Below are positions 1 through 9,220 of a stretch of DNA of 64,000 nucleotides, in pieces. The stretch is taken from the NCBI GenBank assembly GCA_028280345.1, contig JANQLY010000026.1:17391-81390 (forward strand), in the 5' to 3' direction. A model generated the notes under the pieces. It was not told where the DNA came from, did not search any database, and worked only from the letters and a program-made list of their open reading frames with translations. Within the stretch, counting starts at the first letter, position 1. Each line of letters begins with the position of its first letter. Made by a program: the position numbers and the translations under genes. Source of the DNA: Pseudomonadales bacterium. GTDB taxonomy: Bacteria > Pseudomonadota > Gammaproteobacteria > Pseudomonadales > UBA7239.

Positions 1-1
1 T

Positions 2-559
2 GCAGACAAACCGTCGATGCAGGCTCGCCCCTTGCAGCAAGTGATGGTAAAACACGACCACGAGCATATGCTCTATGCACATTGCATCGGCACTGACAGC
101 ACACCGCGGCTAACAATTTCCTCTCACCGTTGCCACGATGGCAAAGTGTGTTGGTATCTCGGTGGACAGCTGGCAGAGAACGGTGTTGAAACCAGCGCAG
201 AAAGTTTGATTAATGAAGCAAGAGAAGAGTTACAAACACTATTCCCCTGGCTCGACTGGCAAGATGCACAGTGGGCTACGCTACCGGTAACCCGTGCCGA
301 ACCCAAACAAAAACAACTGGTTCGACCGGATAAGGCTTTTATTGACCGCGCCTCTGCCAACGGCAAACCTATTGATAATGTACTCGCCGCCTGGCCCACC
401 AAGCTGACATTGACACCCAATCTTGGTAACGAAACGCTTGATCTACTGCGATCACTGAACATCCATCCAACCGCAACAGACAATGAAACCTTGCAGTGTT
501 TATCTGCTCTGGACAAACCTGTTGTTGCCGCCAGCCCTTGGGATGTTCACTTTCCATGA
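2..559 (+). CDS. FAD-dependent oxidoreductase (DAO-like), C-terminal part, cut by window start
   Basis: The reading frame is open from the first bases of the window (codons before the first ATG at 17 are also open), so the true start lies upstream and only about 185 C-terminal residues are present. The fragment resembles the substrate/FAD-binding end of glycine-oxidase-like flavoproteins: a YLGGQLAENG stretch, a helix with NEAREEL, and a closing LAAWPTKLTLTPNLG stretch typical of the last FAD contact. The Rossmann GxGxxG motif would be outside the window, so the family call rests on the tail only. It overlaps the aldo/keto reductase downstream by ATGA (556-559), which implies translational coupling. 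Substrate unknown. Confidence 0.6.
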   Translation, partial: ADKPSMQARPLQQVMVKHDHEHMLYAHCIGTDSTPRLTISSHRCHDGKVCWYLGGQLAENGVETSAESLINEAREELQTLFPWLDWQDAQWATLPVTRAEPKQKQLVRPDKAFIDRASANGKPIDNVLAAWPTKLTLTPNLGNETLDLLRSLNIHPTATDNETLQCLSALDKPVVAASPWDVHFP

Positions 560-1344
560 TTTATCAGCCGTTTGCTTCCACCGACATGCAGGTTAGTGCT
601 ATTGGTCTGGGCACCGTCAAACTCGGTCGCGACCAGGGAGTCAAATATCCGAAGGGATTTAAAATTCCCGATGACCAGCAAGCACTTGCATTGATTAACC
701 TGGCTCGGGAACTCGGTATCAATCTGATTGATACGGCCCCCGCTTACGGCAATAGCGAGGAACGCCTTGGCAAACTGTTAAAACAACAGCGTAAGGACTG
801 GATTATTTGTAGCAAGGTCGGCGAAGAGTTTGATCAGGGCAAATCAAGTTTTAATTTTTCTCCGGAACATACCCGTTTTAGCATTGAGCGTAGCTTAACG
901 CGCCTTGACACTGACGTTATCGATATTGTGCTCGTACATTCGGACGGCAATGACGTTGAAATTATTAACAACGGTATTCTCGATGTACTTGCCGATATCA
1001 AGCAACAAGGAAAAATTCGCGCCTTTGGCATGTCTACTAAAACAGTGGCAGGTGGTTTGCTCGCTGCAGAGAAATCTGATGCGGTGATGGTGACCTATAA
1101 CCTCAGTGAGCAAAGTGAAGCTGAAGTCATTGACTACTGTGAACAACATCAGCGTGCGGTCTTGATTAAGAAGGCACTGGCCAGTGGTCATATTTGTGAA
1201 ACAGATGACGATGACCCGGTGCTTGCAAGTATGCGTTTTATTTTTAATCACCCGGGCGTGACCAGTGCAATTATCGGCACGATTACCCCGGCTCATTTGC
1301 GGCATAACGTTGCCTGCGCCCTCGATGCACTGCAATCGCGGTAA
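556..1344 (+). CDS. Aldo/keto reductase
   Basis: A 262-residue NAD(P)H-linked carbonyl reductase of the AKR TIM-barrel family. The catalytic tetrad is visible: Asp and Tyr in LIDTAPAYGNSEERLG, Lys in IICSKVGEEF and His in DIVLVHSDGND. The C-terminal part contains the cofactor-binding segment around IIGTITPAHLRHN. The start at 556 is chosen because ATG overlaps the TGA of the preceding flavoprotein; an open extension upstream to 496 lies inside that gene and is not credible. It probably forms an operon with the FAD oxidoreductase. Substrate cannot be told from sequence. Confidence 0.85.
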   Translation: MIYQPFASTDMQVSAIGLGTVKLGRDQGVKYPKGFKIPDDQQALALINLARELGINLIDTAPAYGNSEERLGKLLKQQRKDWIICSKVGEEFDQGKSSFNFSPEHTRFSIERSLTRLDTDVIDIVLVHSDGNDVEIINNGILDVLADIKQQGKIRAFGMSTKTVAGGLLAAEKSDAVMVTYNLSEQSEAEVIDYCEQHQRAVLIKKALASGHICETDDDDPVLASMRFIFNHPGVTSAIIGTITPAHLRHNVACALDALQSR

Positions 1345-1409
1345 GCTTTGGACTTGAGCACCCGCTAAAAACCGGTACAATCCACCGCTGAATCTCGATT
1401 GATAGCCTT

Positions 1410-1829
1410 ATGAAATACGCGCTTTTTTCCATTCTGTTGCTTGCCAGTTCCAGCGGCTGGGGCAGCTGTATGGAAAATGCCCGGGACGACGAAGAAATCA
1501 ATGTGTGTCAGCATGCATTGGCCAAGGAACTCGAATACAAGTTGCGCGACCTGGAGAAAGACATCAAATCCCACTTGAAAGGCACACAGAAAGACCGCTT
1601 TAATGACAGCCAGGTACACTGGCGCAAAATGACAGAACGGGATTGCCAGATTGAAGCAGATTTTTATGAAGGTGCTACCGTCTACCCGGCAATACTGTCG
1701 CAGTGTTTGCAAAAGCACTACCGCGACCGTATCAACCAGGTCAGAAACTATTTATGCCCGGAACACAGCCTGAGTACTGACTGTCCGCAATCAGAGAAAT
1801 ATAAACTTACAGATCAGCCTGCAAGCTGA
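1410..1829 (+). CDS. Secreted LprI/DUF1311-like protein
   Basis: A 139-residue protein with a clear N-terminal signal peptide (hydrophobic LFSILLLASSSGWGS) and a Cys-containing helical domain of the DUF1311 / lysozyme-inhibitor LprI N-terminal type: CMENARDDEEINVCQHALAKE near residues 20-40, and further Cys at RDCQIEAD and SQCLQKHY. Members of this family are periplasmic or lipoproteins, and one in Mycobacterium inhibits lysozyme. Inhibitor activity here is only a possibility. Its last 16 bases overlap the 3' end of the convergent acyl-CoA ligase gene. Confidence 0.6.
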   Translation: MKYALFSILLLASSSGWGSCMENARDDEEINVCQHALAKELEYKLRDLEKDIKSHLKGTQKDRFNDSQVHWRKMTERDCQIEADFYEGATVYPAILSQCLQKHYRDRINQVRNYLCPEHSLSTDCPQSEKYKLTDQPAS

Positions 1830-3382
1830 TCGCGCAGTAAAAATTTCTGTACCTTGCCCGTCGCATTCATTGGTAGCTCATCAAACACTTCTATACGGCG
1901 CGGCACTTTGTAATTGGCCATATTTTCCTTACACCATTTGGCAAACACTTCCTTGTCAAAGTTTGCACCGGATGCTGTAACAATACACGCCGCTGCTACT
2001 TCACCCATCCGCTCATCTGGAATACCGATAACCGCCACCTGAGCAACACCTTCATAAGTGGTGATAGTATTTTCGATCTCTGCCGGATACACATTAAACC
2101 CGCCGACAATAATCATATCCTTGATACGGTCAGTAATTTTTAGATAACCATTCTCATCCATGACACCGACATCTCCGGTGTGCAACCAGCCTTCATTGTC
2201 CATGGTTTCTTCTGTTGCCTGCGGGTTTTCAAAATAACCCTGCATCACGTTATAACCGCGTACAACAATTTCACCCGGCTCACCGCGCGGTACTTCTTCG
2301 TTCTCAGCATTCACACAACGCACTTCAACATCGGGTATCGCACGTCCGGAAGTATTGGCAATCAGTTCTGGATCATCTCCGTCACGACACATCGTTACTA
2401 CGCCACAGCTCTCTGTCAGTCCGTAGGCGGTTAGTACAGTTTCAAAATGCAATTCGTCACGCATGCGGTGGATCAGTGAAACCGGAATTGCCGCTGCACC
2501 GGTTACCGCAAGGCGTAAACAGCTTAAATCATAGTTACCAATATTCGGGCTAGCGAGTATCGATTGATAAAGTGTCGGAGGGCCCGGCAATACCGAGATA
2601 CGCTCATCACCGATACGCCGCATAATTTCCTCGGCATCAAATACTGCCATCGGCAAAACCGTTGAACCGCAAATCAGTGCCGCAAGCCAACCGGCTTTGT
2701 AACCAAACGAATGGAAAAACGGATTAACCACGAGGTAGCGATCATCACTGCGCAAACCTACCAGTTGACTCCAGGCTTCAAACACACGCAGGTTTTGTCC
2801 ATGGGTGGTTTTTACTCCTTTTGGATTACCTGTCGTGCCCGAAGTAAAAATCAGGTCGGAAATATCATCCGGCTTAACCGCATCAGTACATTTCTGTACT
2901 TCATTATTGGCAACACTTGCTCCGCCTTCAATAAAAGCTTCAACACTGATGCAAGCTTCTGATTCGCCACGCAGGGTAATGGTTTTTTCCAACTCCGGTA
3001 GTTCTTCACCCGCGAGCATGGCCGGATAGTCCAGGCCAAGAAAACCACTGACCGTTAGCAACATTTTTGCACCACTGTTGCGTAACACATAGGCCGCTTC
3101 GCTGCCTTTCATACGCGTGTTAATTGTCACAATCACAGCACCGACGGATTGCGCACCAATTGCTGCATAAATCCACTCACGCACATTTGGTGCCCAGATA
3201 GCAACGCGGTCACCGGCTTCGAGACCCGCTGCAATATAAGCCGCCGCCCATTGCTGACGAATCTCCTCCAGTTGTGCGTAGGAAACCGTTTGGCCCTCTT
3301 CCTCTATAGCTGTGTGTTCAGCGTGTTGCTGTGCCGCTTGTTGAACCAAACCGGGAATTGTCAAATCTGCAACACTGGACAT
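1814..3382 (-). CDS. AMP-dependent acyl-CoA synthetase (FadD3-like)
   Basis: A 522-residue ATP-dependent CoA ligase of the ANL superfamily, activating a carboxylic acid as its CoA thioester. The P-loop motif TSGTTGNPKG is at residues 180-189, followed by LTAYGLTESCG, the GWLHTGDVG motif, the hinge DRIKDMIIVGGFNVYPAEIE and the catalytic lysine in MNATGKVQ (about K510). Length is normal. It is 32 bp downstream of the flavin reductase on the same strand, so the two form an operon, divergent from an MBL hydrolase. The pairing with a flavin reductase resembles steroid or aromatic side-chain catabolic clusters, but the acid substrate is unknown. Confidence 0.85.
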   Translation of the reverse strand: MSSVADLTIPGLVQQAAQQHAEHTAIEEEGQTVSYAQLEEIRQQWAAAYIAAGLEAGDRVAIWAPNVREWIYAAIGAQSVGAVIVTINTRMKGSEAAYVLRNSGAKMLLTVSGFLGLDYPAMLAGEELPELEKTITLRGESEACISVEAFIEGGASVANNEVQKCTDAVKPDDISDLIFTSGTTGNPKGVKTTHGQNLRVFEAWSQLVGLRSDDRYLVVNPFFHSFGYKAGWLAALICGSTVLPMAVFDAEEIMRRIGDERISVLPGPPTLYQSILASPNIGNYDLSCLRLAVTGAAAIPVSLIHRMRDELHFETVLTAYGLTESCGVVTMCRDGDDPELIANTSGRAIPDVEVRCVNAENEEVPRGEPGEIVVRGYNVMQGYFENPQATEETMDNEGWLHTGDVGVMDENGYLKITDRIKDMIIVGGFNVYPAEIENTITTYEGVAQVAVIGIPDERMGEVAAACIVTASGANFDKEVFAKWCKENMANYKVPRRIEVFDELPMNATGKVQKFLLRDQLAG

Positions 3383-3414
3383 GGTGCTTTGCTACCTCGT
3401 TTAAATAGTAAAAA

Positions 3415-3912
3415 TCAGTTGGGGAGTTGGCCGTATTTACCGTCAGCATACAACAGCGGCTCCACTTCACCATCCGCTGTATATACCTCAGTCAGTTTGC
3501 CAATGGCAATAATGTGAGAACCATATTCCACGACATTATCAGTTTTACAGAAGAAGTTGGCCTGGGCATCACCCAGATAAGGGATGCTGTCATTATCCTG
3601 CCAGGTGCCCTGAGAAAAACGATCATCACTATCTGTCAAGCCGGCACACAGTGCAGAGATATCCTGCTGTGACTGATGCAGAATGCTGACACAAAAAGGC
3701 TGGCGATTTTGCAAGGCATCATAAGCTGTGGCGCCCTTGTTCACACAGACCAGTAAGGCGGGTGGATTATCCGACAGAGATGTTACCGCTGTTGCCGTCA
3801 TGACGTGACGCTCACCCTGCGTATCACGCAGAGATATTACGCAAACACTCGCAGCAAGGCGGCGCATCCCGGCTTTTAGCCCGGCAGAGAGGTCTTCTTT
3901 AAACTGTGGCAT
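3415..3912 (-). CDS. Flavin reductase domain protein
   Basis: A 165-residue split-barrel FMN-binding flavin reductase (HpaC/HsaB type), which supplies reduced flavin to a partner monooxygenase using NAD(P)H. Diagnostic stretches are MRRLAASVCVISLRD at the N terminus, TATAVTSLSDNPPALLVCVNK, and the GSHIIAIGKLTEV segment near the C terminus. The start at 3912 is preferred because an AAGAAGGGG ribosome-binding site lies just upstream; the frame is open well beyond it (to 4392) but that extension overlaps the divergent MBL gene and reads as non-protein-like sequence. Likely co-transcribed with the acyl-CoA ligase. No partner monooxygenase is adjacent. Confidence 0.8.
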   Translation of the reverse strand: MPQFKEDLSAGLKAGMRRLAASVCVISLRDTQGERHVMTATAVTSLSDNPPALLVCVNKGATAYDALQNRQPFCVSILHQSQQDISALCAGLTDSDDRFSQGTWQDNDSIPYLGDAQANFFCKTDNVVEYGSHIIAIGKLTEVYTADGEVEPLLYADGKYGQLPN

Positions 3913-3941
3913 GGGCCCCTTCTTTTGTATTATCTGGTGCT

Positions 3942-3962
3942 GTATCAGGCTGCTAATGATAC
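3942..3962. promoter_or_regulatory. Inverted repeat GTATCA-N9-TGATAC in divergent promoter region
   Basis: The 210 bp between the divergent flavin reductase and MBL genes contains a perfect 6 bp inverted repeat with a 9 bp centre. It is nested inside a second interrupted repeat (TTTGTAT-T-ATCTG at 3923-3935 and CAGATACAAA at 3982-3991). This is consistent with a dimeric repressor site controlling one or both genes; no regulator is encoded next to it. Confidence 0.35.
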
Positions 3963-4122
3963 CTGCATCTGTGCAAAAAATCAGATACAAAGCCATAGGG
4001 ATTCCGTGATTCAGGCCCCGTTTGCAACCGTGTTTATCCTCAATTTGCCCAGGTACATTCCCAGGCAGTTTAGGTAGAACCTCTGGTTTCGCCGCAAAGC
4101 CACCAGCCAACACAATAGCGAC

Positions 4123-5181
4123 ATGACTCAGATACAGTATCCGTTTGAAACCGCTCCGGATTTTGGCAAAACTCTTGAAGTTGCCCCCGGCATCCTGTGG
4201 TTGCGTATGCCACTGCCCATGGCACTGGACCATATCAACCTCTATTTGATTGAGGACGGCGAAGGCTGGCTTGTGATCGACACAGGCATGGCTGGTGATC
4301 AGAGCCGCGAGGTTTGGGAACAGGTATTTGCCAACGATCTTGGAGGCAAACCCATCACCCGGGTGCTTTGCACCCATATGCACCCGGATCATATCGGTAT
4401 GGCGGGCTGGCTTGCCGAGCGCTGGCGTGCACCACTGCTAATGACTGCCGGAGAATACTTTACCGCACGTACATTTAGCGCACCGCTACCGGACAGCAGC
4501 AACTGGGAGCTTGATGAGTATTTTTGTGCGATTGGTTTCACTCCGGAAGAAATTGAACAACGGCGCCAGGCTTCAATGAGTTTTTCCTCTCTGGTCGAAC
4601 CAATGCCGCGGGTATTTCACCGTCTCAATGATGGCCAACGTATAACCATTGGCGATCAACAATGGCTTGTGATGACCGGCGAAGGCCACTCTCCGGAGCA
4701 CGCCTGCCTTTATAATCCTGTCAGTGAAATTCTGATTTCCGGTGATCAGGTGTTACCGGGCATTTCCTCCAATGTTAGCGTGACATCTACCGAACCGGAC
4801 TCCAACCCTCTCAAGGGCTGGCTCGCTTCGCTAGAAAAGTTTCAGGTGCTACCCAAAGAAACTTTGGTTTTGCCGTCACATAACAAACCGTTTCGCGGCT
4901 TGCACTATCGCCTGCACAGCCTGGCGTTCTACCACGAAAAACAGTTTGCTGTGATTAGCGAAGCGTGTCAGGAAGCCAAAAGCGCTCGGGATTTACTACC
5001 GGTTTTGTTCAAGCGCGAGCTTGACCCAACCCAATCCATGCTTGCCCTCGGCGAATGTGTCGCCCATCTAAATTATATGGTGTACAAACAAATGCTCATT
5101 AAAGAAAGAAATACCCAGGGCGTAGCAATGTATCACAGTCAACTCGAAAGCAGCGAAGAGAGTCTCGCTTTTCACGAGTAA
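4123..5181 (+). CDS. MBL-fold metallo-hydrolase
   Basis: A 352-residue metallo-beta-lactamase-fold hydrolase. The metal-binding motif THMHPDH occupies residues 84-90, further ligands are in GEGHSPEHACLY and the Asp of LISGDQVLPG, and the closing His is in LVLPSHNKPFRG. The C-terminal ~90 residues form an extra helical region seen in the hydrolase family often placed beside acyl-CoA genes. Divergent from the flavin reductase/acyl-CoA ligase pair. A thioesterase-like or ester-hydrolysing role in that pathway is plausible but unproven. Confidence 0.8.
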   Translation: MTQIQYPFETAPDFGKTLEVAPGILWLRMPLPMALDHINLYLIEDGEGWLVIDTGMAGDQSREVWEQVFANDLGGKPITRVLCTHMHPDHIGMAGWLAERWRAPLLMTAGEYFTARTFSAPLPDSSNWELDEYFCAIGFTPEEIEQRRQASMSFSSLVEPMPRVFHRLNDGQRITIGDQQWLVMTGEGHSPEHACLYNPVSEILISGDQVLPGISSNVSVTSTEPDSNPLKGWLASLEKFQVLPKETLVLPSHNKPFRGLHYRLHSLAFYHEKQFAVISEACQEAKSARDLLPVLFKRELDPTQSMLALGECVAHLNYMVYKQMLIKERNTQGVAMYHSQLESSEESLAFHE

Positions 5182-5207
5182 TCAGTTTTGCTTTTAATAC
5201 ACAGCTG

Positions 5208-5765
5208 TTAATACAGTTGATAATAGGCAATTCCGTTCAGCAGTACCCAGAGCGCAAATAAGAATGCAGCACAGGAAATACTAAAAGGTAACCAGGCATA
5301 ACGCCAATGCACCAGCGCAAACAAAATCATAACGCCAGGGATAAAGAACGTACATAAACCCCAACCTATTCCAACCTTAAACGCCTTAACGACAACAACC
5401 AGACTGGCAATAAAAGAAACAAGTAGCGACAGCCAAAACGAAAGCGACATTGTTTTTTCAGACATTTTTACCGGTTTGATATAGCGCGCCATGTAACGCG
5501 ACATATCCAGTAGTGCTTTCTCCTCAGGGTTCTGAGGGCGTAAACGCTGTCCGGGGTGGTTGTTTAGTTCGAGTTCGTCAGGACTGCGATAAGATTCAGG
5601 CTTTGAGGTTGTCTCGCGAGGCTCCACACTGATGCTCGTCTGGTCATCACTGGATGCACAGGGTGTCTGCTGGATTGTGACATTGCCCGAACCGTCTTCA
5701 CAGCTATAAAACTGCGCATGGGCATTGCATGCAAATAGACTCAATAACAGAACAATAACGCGCAT
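5208..5765 (-). CDS. DUF4124-type secreted/membrane protein
   Basis: A 185-residue protein beginning with a signal peptide (MRVIVLLLSLFACNAHAQ) followed by the short DUF4124 motif FYSCEDGSGNVTIQQTPC (two Cys flanking a beta hairpin). A polar linker follows, and then two or three hydrophobic segments (around residues 105-130, 135-155 and 160-180), so the N-terminal hairpin is periplasmic and the C terminus sits in the inner membrane. Function unknown. It lies upstream of and divergent from grpE. Confidence 0.6.
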   Translation of the reverse strand: MRVIVLLLSLFACNAHAQFYSCEDGSGNVTIQQTPCASSDDQTSISVEPRETTSKPESYRSPDELELNNHPGQRLRPQNPEEKALLDMSRYMARYIKPVKMSEKTMSLSFWLSLLVSFIASLVVVVKAFKVGIGWGLCTFFIPGVMILFALVHWRYAWLPFSISCAAFLFALWVLLNGIAYYQLY

Positions 5766-5899
5766 TAAGGTTTCTCCTGCTTTTCCGGTTTTTTACTATC
5801 TTTTCCCCGCTTTATTCTCTACGTGACCCAGACGGATCAGGCGGTCGCTATGATAATCACGGCACCCCCCCGATGCCAATAATTTTGCGGATTTTAACC

Positions 5900-5928
5900 C
5901 TTGAAGTTCGCCGCAACAGCCTTATATA
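5900..5928 (+). promoter_or_regulatory. Sigma-32-type heat-shock promoter of grpE
   Basis: CTTGAA (5900-5905, preceded by TTTTAACC as in the extended sigma-32 -35 element) is followed after 14 bp by CCTTATATA (5920-5928), a 6/9 match to the -10 consensus CCCCATTTA. It lies about 45 bp before the grpE start codon. The dnaK promoter further on has the same architecture. Confidence 0.65.
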
Positions 5929-5973
5929 GTCTGCATCCGGATAGTTGAGTATGTGAGAACTGGAGGTTTTTCT

Positions 5974-6540
5974 GTGTCTGAAGAGCAGAATTCCAACCCT
6001 GAAGAAAACGCTAAAAACGAGTCGCAAGAGCAAGACAAAGAGCACATCGACGTCACAACGGGCGATGGTGAAGCTGCGGACGTTGATACAACCCACTTGC
6101 AGGAAGAGCTGGACGCTGCAAAAGATCAGGCTTTGCGCGCCCAGGCCGAAATGCAGAATGTGCGTCGCCGCGCCGAGCAGGATGTGGAAAAAGCCCGCAA
6201 GTTTGCACTGGAACGTTTTGTGAACGACCTGCTGCCTGTGGCTGACAACCTTGAACGCGCGCTTGCCGCTATTGATGCAGAAGACGAGGCACAGAAGCCA
6301 ATTATCGAAGGCGTAGAACTTACGCTGAAATCACTGATCGATACCCTGGGCAAATATCAGGTTGAACAGATTAATCCGCTGGGGGAACCGTTTGATCCGC
6401 AATTACACGAGGCGATGGCCATGGTGCCCAACCCGGATATGGAACCCAATTCTGTTATGGATGTGATGGAGAAAGGCTACAGCCTCAATGGCCGTCTGAT
6501 CCGCCCTGCCCGCGTCGTTGTCGTCAAGGGCGAGAACTAA
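5974..6540 (+). CDS. grpE: Nucleotide exchange factor GrpE
   Basis: A 188-residue cytoplasmic co-chaperone that releases ADP from DnaK. A long charged coiled-coil N-terminal half (LDAAKDQALRAQAEMQNVRRRAEQD region) is followed by the compact beta domain ending in GYSLNGRLIRPARVVV, the family signature. The start is placed at GTG 5974 because GGAGG at 5962-5966 sits 7 bp upstream; an in-frame GTG at 5953 lacks such a site. Only 5 bp separate its stop from the convergent FG-GAP gene and no terminator is visible there. Confidence 0.95.
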   Translation: MSEEQNSNPEENAKNESQEQDKEHIDVTTGDGEAADVDTTHLQEELDAAKDQALRAQAEMQNVRRRAEQDVEKARKFALERFVNDLLPVADNLERALAAIDAEDEAQKPIIEGVELTLKSLIDTLGKYQVEQINPLGEPFDPQLHEAMAMVPNPDMEPNSVMDVMEKGYSLNGRLIRPARVVVVKGEN

Positions 6541-6545
6541 CCGGT

Positions 6546-9062
6546 TTAACGGCTACTGCTTTCAGATACCCTGCCTCCTTTCCAGACAGCATCCACCGGT
6601 AACGGCTCTGCAAATAATGGCGTAGCATCCTCGCTATCGATTACACCATCGCCGTCACTGTCATGATTGGTTGGCGAGGTAATACCCATCACTTCAAGAT
6701 AATCACTCAAACCATCAATATCCGTGTCCTGCCGCAAGGGATCGGTACCTTCGCTGGCCTCGCGAGCATCATCAAGCAAGTCACCATCGCGATCTACAAG
6801 GTAGTCATGTAAATAGCCGCTATAAACCTTGACCGGTATATAGCTGTTATCGAGCACTACAATATCAGCGTAACCATCGCCATTGATATCCCCACTCTCA
6901 AGCGCCTTACCGAGCTTTTGCTCAGCCGCTGTACCTGCCACGGTATATAAAATACCGCCATCAGCGCCAGAATACAGACGCAGCAGGCCAGCATTCTCCT
7001 CACTGTTATCGGCAAGATCACTCGCCGCAGCCCAATCATCGTATCCGTCACCGTTAAAGTCTCCACCACCGATGACCTTTCTACCCAGACGCTCTACACG
7101 GTAATCCTGTGCATGGTAGAGCAACGAAGCATCCGTCCCGGAATAAATATAACTACCTCTTCTGGCGCCAAAAGCCGTAACGTTCAGATTAGTACCGACA
7201 AGAATATCGTTGTAACCATCACTATTAATATCACCCGCCATACTCAGATCAAAGCCGAAAGCTTGCCCGGCAATACCGTCGATATGATGCAGAATAGAAC
7301 CATCTGCACCGGAGTAAATATCAACCCAGCTACGCTCAATCTCAATAAATACTCTGGCCTCGCGGTAACTGGAAACCGCCACATCATCGTGGCCATCACC
7401 GTTTATATCGCCAACTCCGGCAATATCACGCTGTATCTCGTCACTGGCGCGATTACAATACAACGCAATTTGCACACCATCGGCACCAGAAAAAATTCCG
7501 TGCCCAACCGCAATATCATCATAGCCATCGTTATTAATGTCTCCGGCTGCAGCAATCGGCACATCAATATAGTCTTCGCAGTCAGCGGACGGTATTGTTA
7601 CTGACAAGCTCGATGTTAACGTTGCTCCATTTTCACCTGAATAGAGCCGATTATTTGTATAAAAGTCACCTTTACCATCTCCATTAACATCACCGGCCGC
7701 AGTAAGATTAGCGCCAAATCCTTCATACGAATAAGTACCGTAACGACTGTAAAGTACGGTTTGATCACAGCCTGAAATCACACTCACCATACCCGCATCG
7801 TAATCAACCCGATAAGTAATCGGGTGACCAAACACCGGGGTCACCAAATCAGCATTTGGATCCGCGTAGGCAATATCATCACAGCCGTCGTTATTAACAT
7901 CCGCCAGTACTGCGATGCGTTCAATAGTGCTATAGGTAATCTCAAATAGCGGACTAACTTGCGGTAGCAACATATCCTGCGGGAATAGATCTTCACTGTC
8001 GCCAAAACCGTCGTTATCACTATCGTCATCGGCATTGTCGCCAACACCATCAAAATCTGTATCAGCCCACTCTGTCGCATCATATGGGAAGGCGTCATAG
8101 GCATCTTCCACACCATCTGCATCGTCATCTGTATCGGCGTTATCACCAATCCCGTCACTGTCAAAATCTGTGGTTTCTGTGCTATCGAGTGGAAATGCAT
8201 CGTCTATATCAGCAACACCATCACCGTCGTCATCATTGTCACAAGCATTGCCATCACCATCGCCATCCGTATCAAGCTGAGTTACATTGCTGACAAGTAC
8301 ACAGTTGTCACTACCATCTACTGTGCCATCCATATCGGTATCGCTATTGAGTGGGTCACTACCGAGCACTACCTCACTGTGATCGCCGATGCCATCACTA
8401 TCGGTATCGGGAAGCAGCGGATCAGTTCCCAGTGAAACTTCAGCGCCGTCCCCGAGACTGTCGTCATCGCTGTCTGTATCAAAAGGGTCCATACCCTCAC
8501 TAATCTCATAACCATCCGTGACCGTATCGTTGTCTGTATCATCATCGTCCGGCAGAGTGCCGTAGTAATACTCCTGTGAGTTAGTTAACCCATCGTTATC
8601 CTGGTCCACGCCAGCGTCATGGGTGGTTACCTGAGTATTGTTATCGTGTTCCCATTTGTCGGGCAGGGTATCGCCATCACTGTCACCGCTGTGGGGATCA
8701 TAGCCGTTGACGATCTCGGTGTGGTCGTTCAGCCCGTCATCATCACTGTCCGGATCTGTCGGGTCGGTACCGAGACCAATTTCTGCTGTATCCCCCAGCG
8801 AATCGCCATCGGTATCACTGCTTAGCGGGTTAGTACCGTACTGATACTCCTCCAGATTGGTCAGGGAGTCACTATCCGCGCTGGTGGCAGCATCGCCCGG
8901 GTCGGCAGGATTTAGCCCATAGAGTAACTCCCAGTCATCATCCATACCGTCATTGTCACTATCTGCCGCCCATACCGGAGTTGATAGCAAAAGGCACAGC
9001 GCAAGTGCTGTATGAGATAAAGAAAAAACACTTAACCTATTGATTTTACTGCAATTTTCCAT
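6546..9062 (-). CDS. Secreted thrombospondin type-3 / FG-GAP repeat protein
   Basis: About 838 residues (847 if the ATG at 9089 is used; 9062 is preferred because an AAGG sits 6-7 bp upstream). After a signal peptide ending VWAADSD, roughly 320 residues are calcium-binding thrombospondin type-3 repeats (DxDxDGxxD). Then comes a region of about seven FG-GAP/integrin-alpha blades each with a GDxNGDGxxD loop, i.e. a probable seven-bladed beta-propeller, and a last TSP3 stretch. The protein should be exported and Ca2+-stabilised, with a surface or adhesive role. It is a relative of the 1349-residue protein at 24259. Its position, reversed between grpE and dnaK, is unusual. Confidence 0.85.
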   Translation of the reverse strand: MENCSKINRLSVFSLSHTALALCLLLSTPVWAADSDNDGMDDDWELLYGLNPADPGDAATSADSDSLTNLEEYQYGTNPLSSDTDGDSLGDTAEIGLGTDPTDPDSDDDGLNDHTEIVNGYDPHSGDSDGDTLPDKWEHDNNTQVTTHDAGVDQDNDGLTNSQEYYYGTLPDDDDTDNDTVTDGYEISEGMDPFDTDSDDDSLGDGAEVSLGTDPLLPDTDSDGIGDHSEVVLGSDPLNSDTDMDGTVDGSDNCVLVSNVTQLDTDGDGDGNACDNDDDGDGVADIDDAFPLDSTETTDFDSDGIGDNADTDDDADGVEDAYDAFPYDATEWADTDFDGVGDNADDDSDNDGFGDSEDLFPQDMLLPQVSPLFEITYSTIERIAVLADVNNDGCDDIAYADPNADLVTPVFGHPITYRVDYDAGMVSVISGCDQTVLYSRYGTYSYEGFGANLTAAGDVNGDGKGDFYTNNRLYSGENGATLTSSLSVTIPSADCEDYIDVPIAAAGDINNDGYDDIAVGHGIFSGADGVQIALYCNRASDEIQRDIAGVGDINGDGHDDVAVSSYREARVFIEIERSWVDIYSGADGSILHHIDGIAGQAFGFDLSMAGDINSDGYNDILVGTNLNVTAFGARRGSYIYSGTDASLLYHAQDYRVERLGRKVIGGGDFNGDGYDDWAAASDLADNSEENAGLLRLYSGADGGILYTVAGTAAEQKLGKALESGDINGDGYADIVVLDNSYIPVKVYSGYLHDYLVDRDGDLLDDAREASEGTDPLRQDTDIDGLSDYLEVMGITSPTNHDSDGDGVIDSEDATPLFAEPLPVDAVWKGGRVSESSSR

Positions 9063-9109
9063 TTTCAGCCTTTTTTGTTTTGTGGGCATTCTTATAGGCT
9101 ATGCCGCTT

Positions 9110-9181
9110 TTTTGTAACAACTTTTCTATAACCGTTTTGTAACAACGGCCCCTGATAGGGGCACTTGCCCCTAATGTAACA
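9110..9181. promoter_or_regulatory. Repeated TGTAACA motifs and hairpin upstream of FG-GAP gene
   Basis: A 12-mer direct repeat TTTTGTAACAAC occurs at 9110-9121 and 9135-9146 (25 bp period), and the core TGTAACA recurs at 9175-9181. Between them GCCCCT-GAT-AGGGGC (9148-9162) forms a short hairpin. This lies between the start of the reversed FG-GAP gene and the dnaK promoter. Probably a regulatory region for the FG-GAP gene; no known consensus recognised. Confidence 0.4.
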
Positions 9182-9220
9182 GATTTTCAGGCAATTTTTT
9201 GTCTGGAAGGTTATTTATGC

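Noticed and set aside
3913..4392. N-terminal extension of the flavin reductase frame to 4392
   Set aside because: Overlaps the divergent MBL gene, has no family similarity, and a good ribosome-binding site marks the start at 3912.
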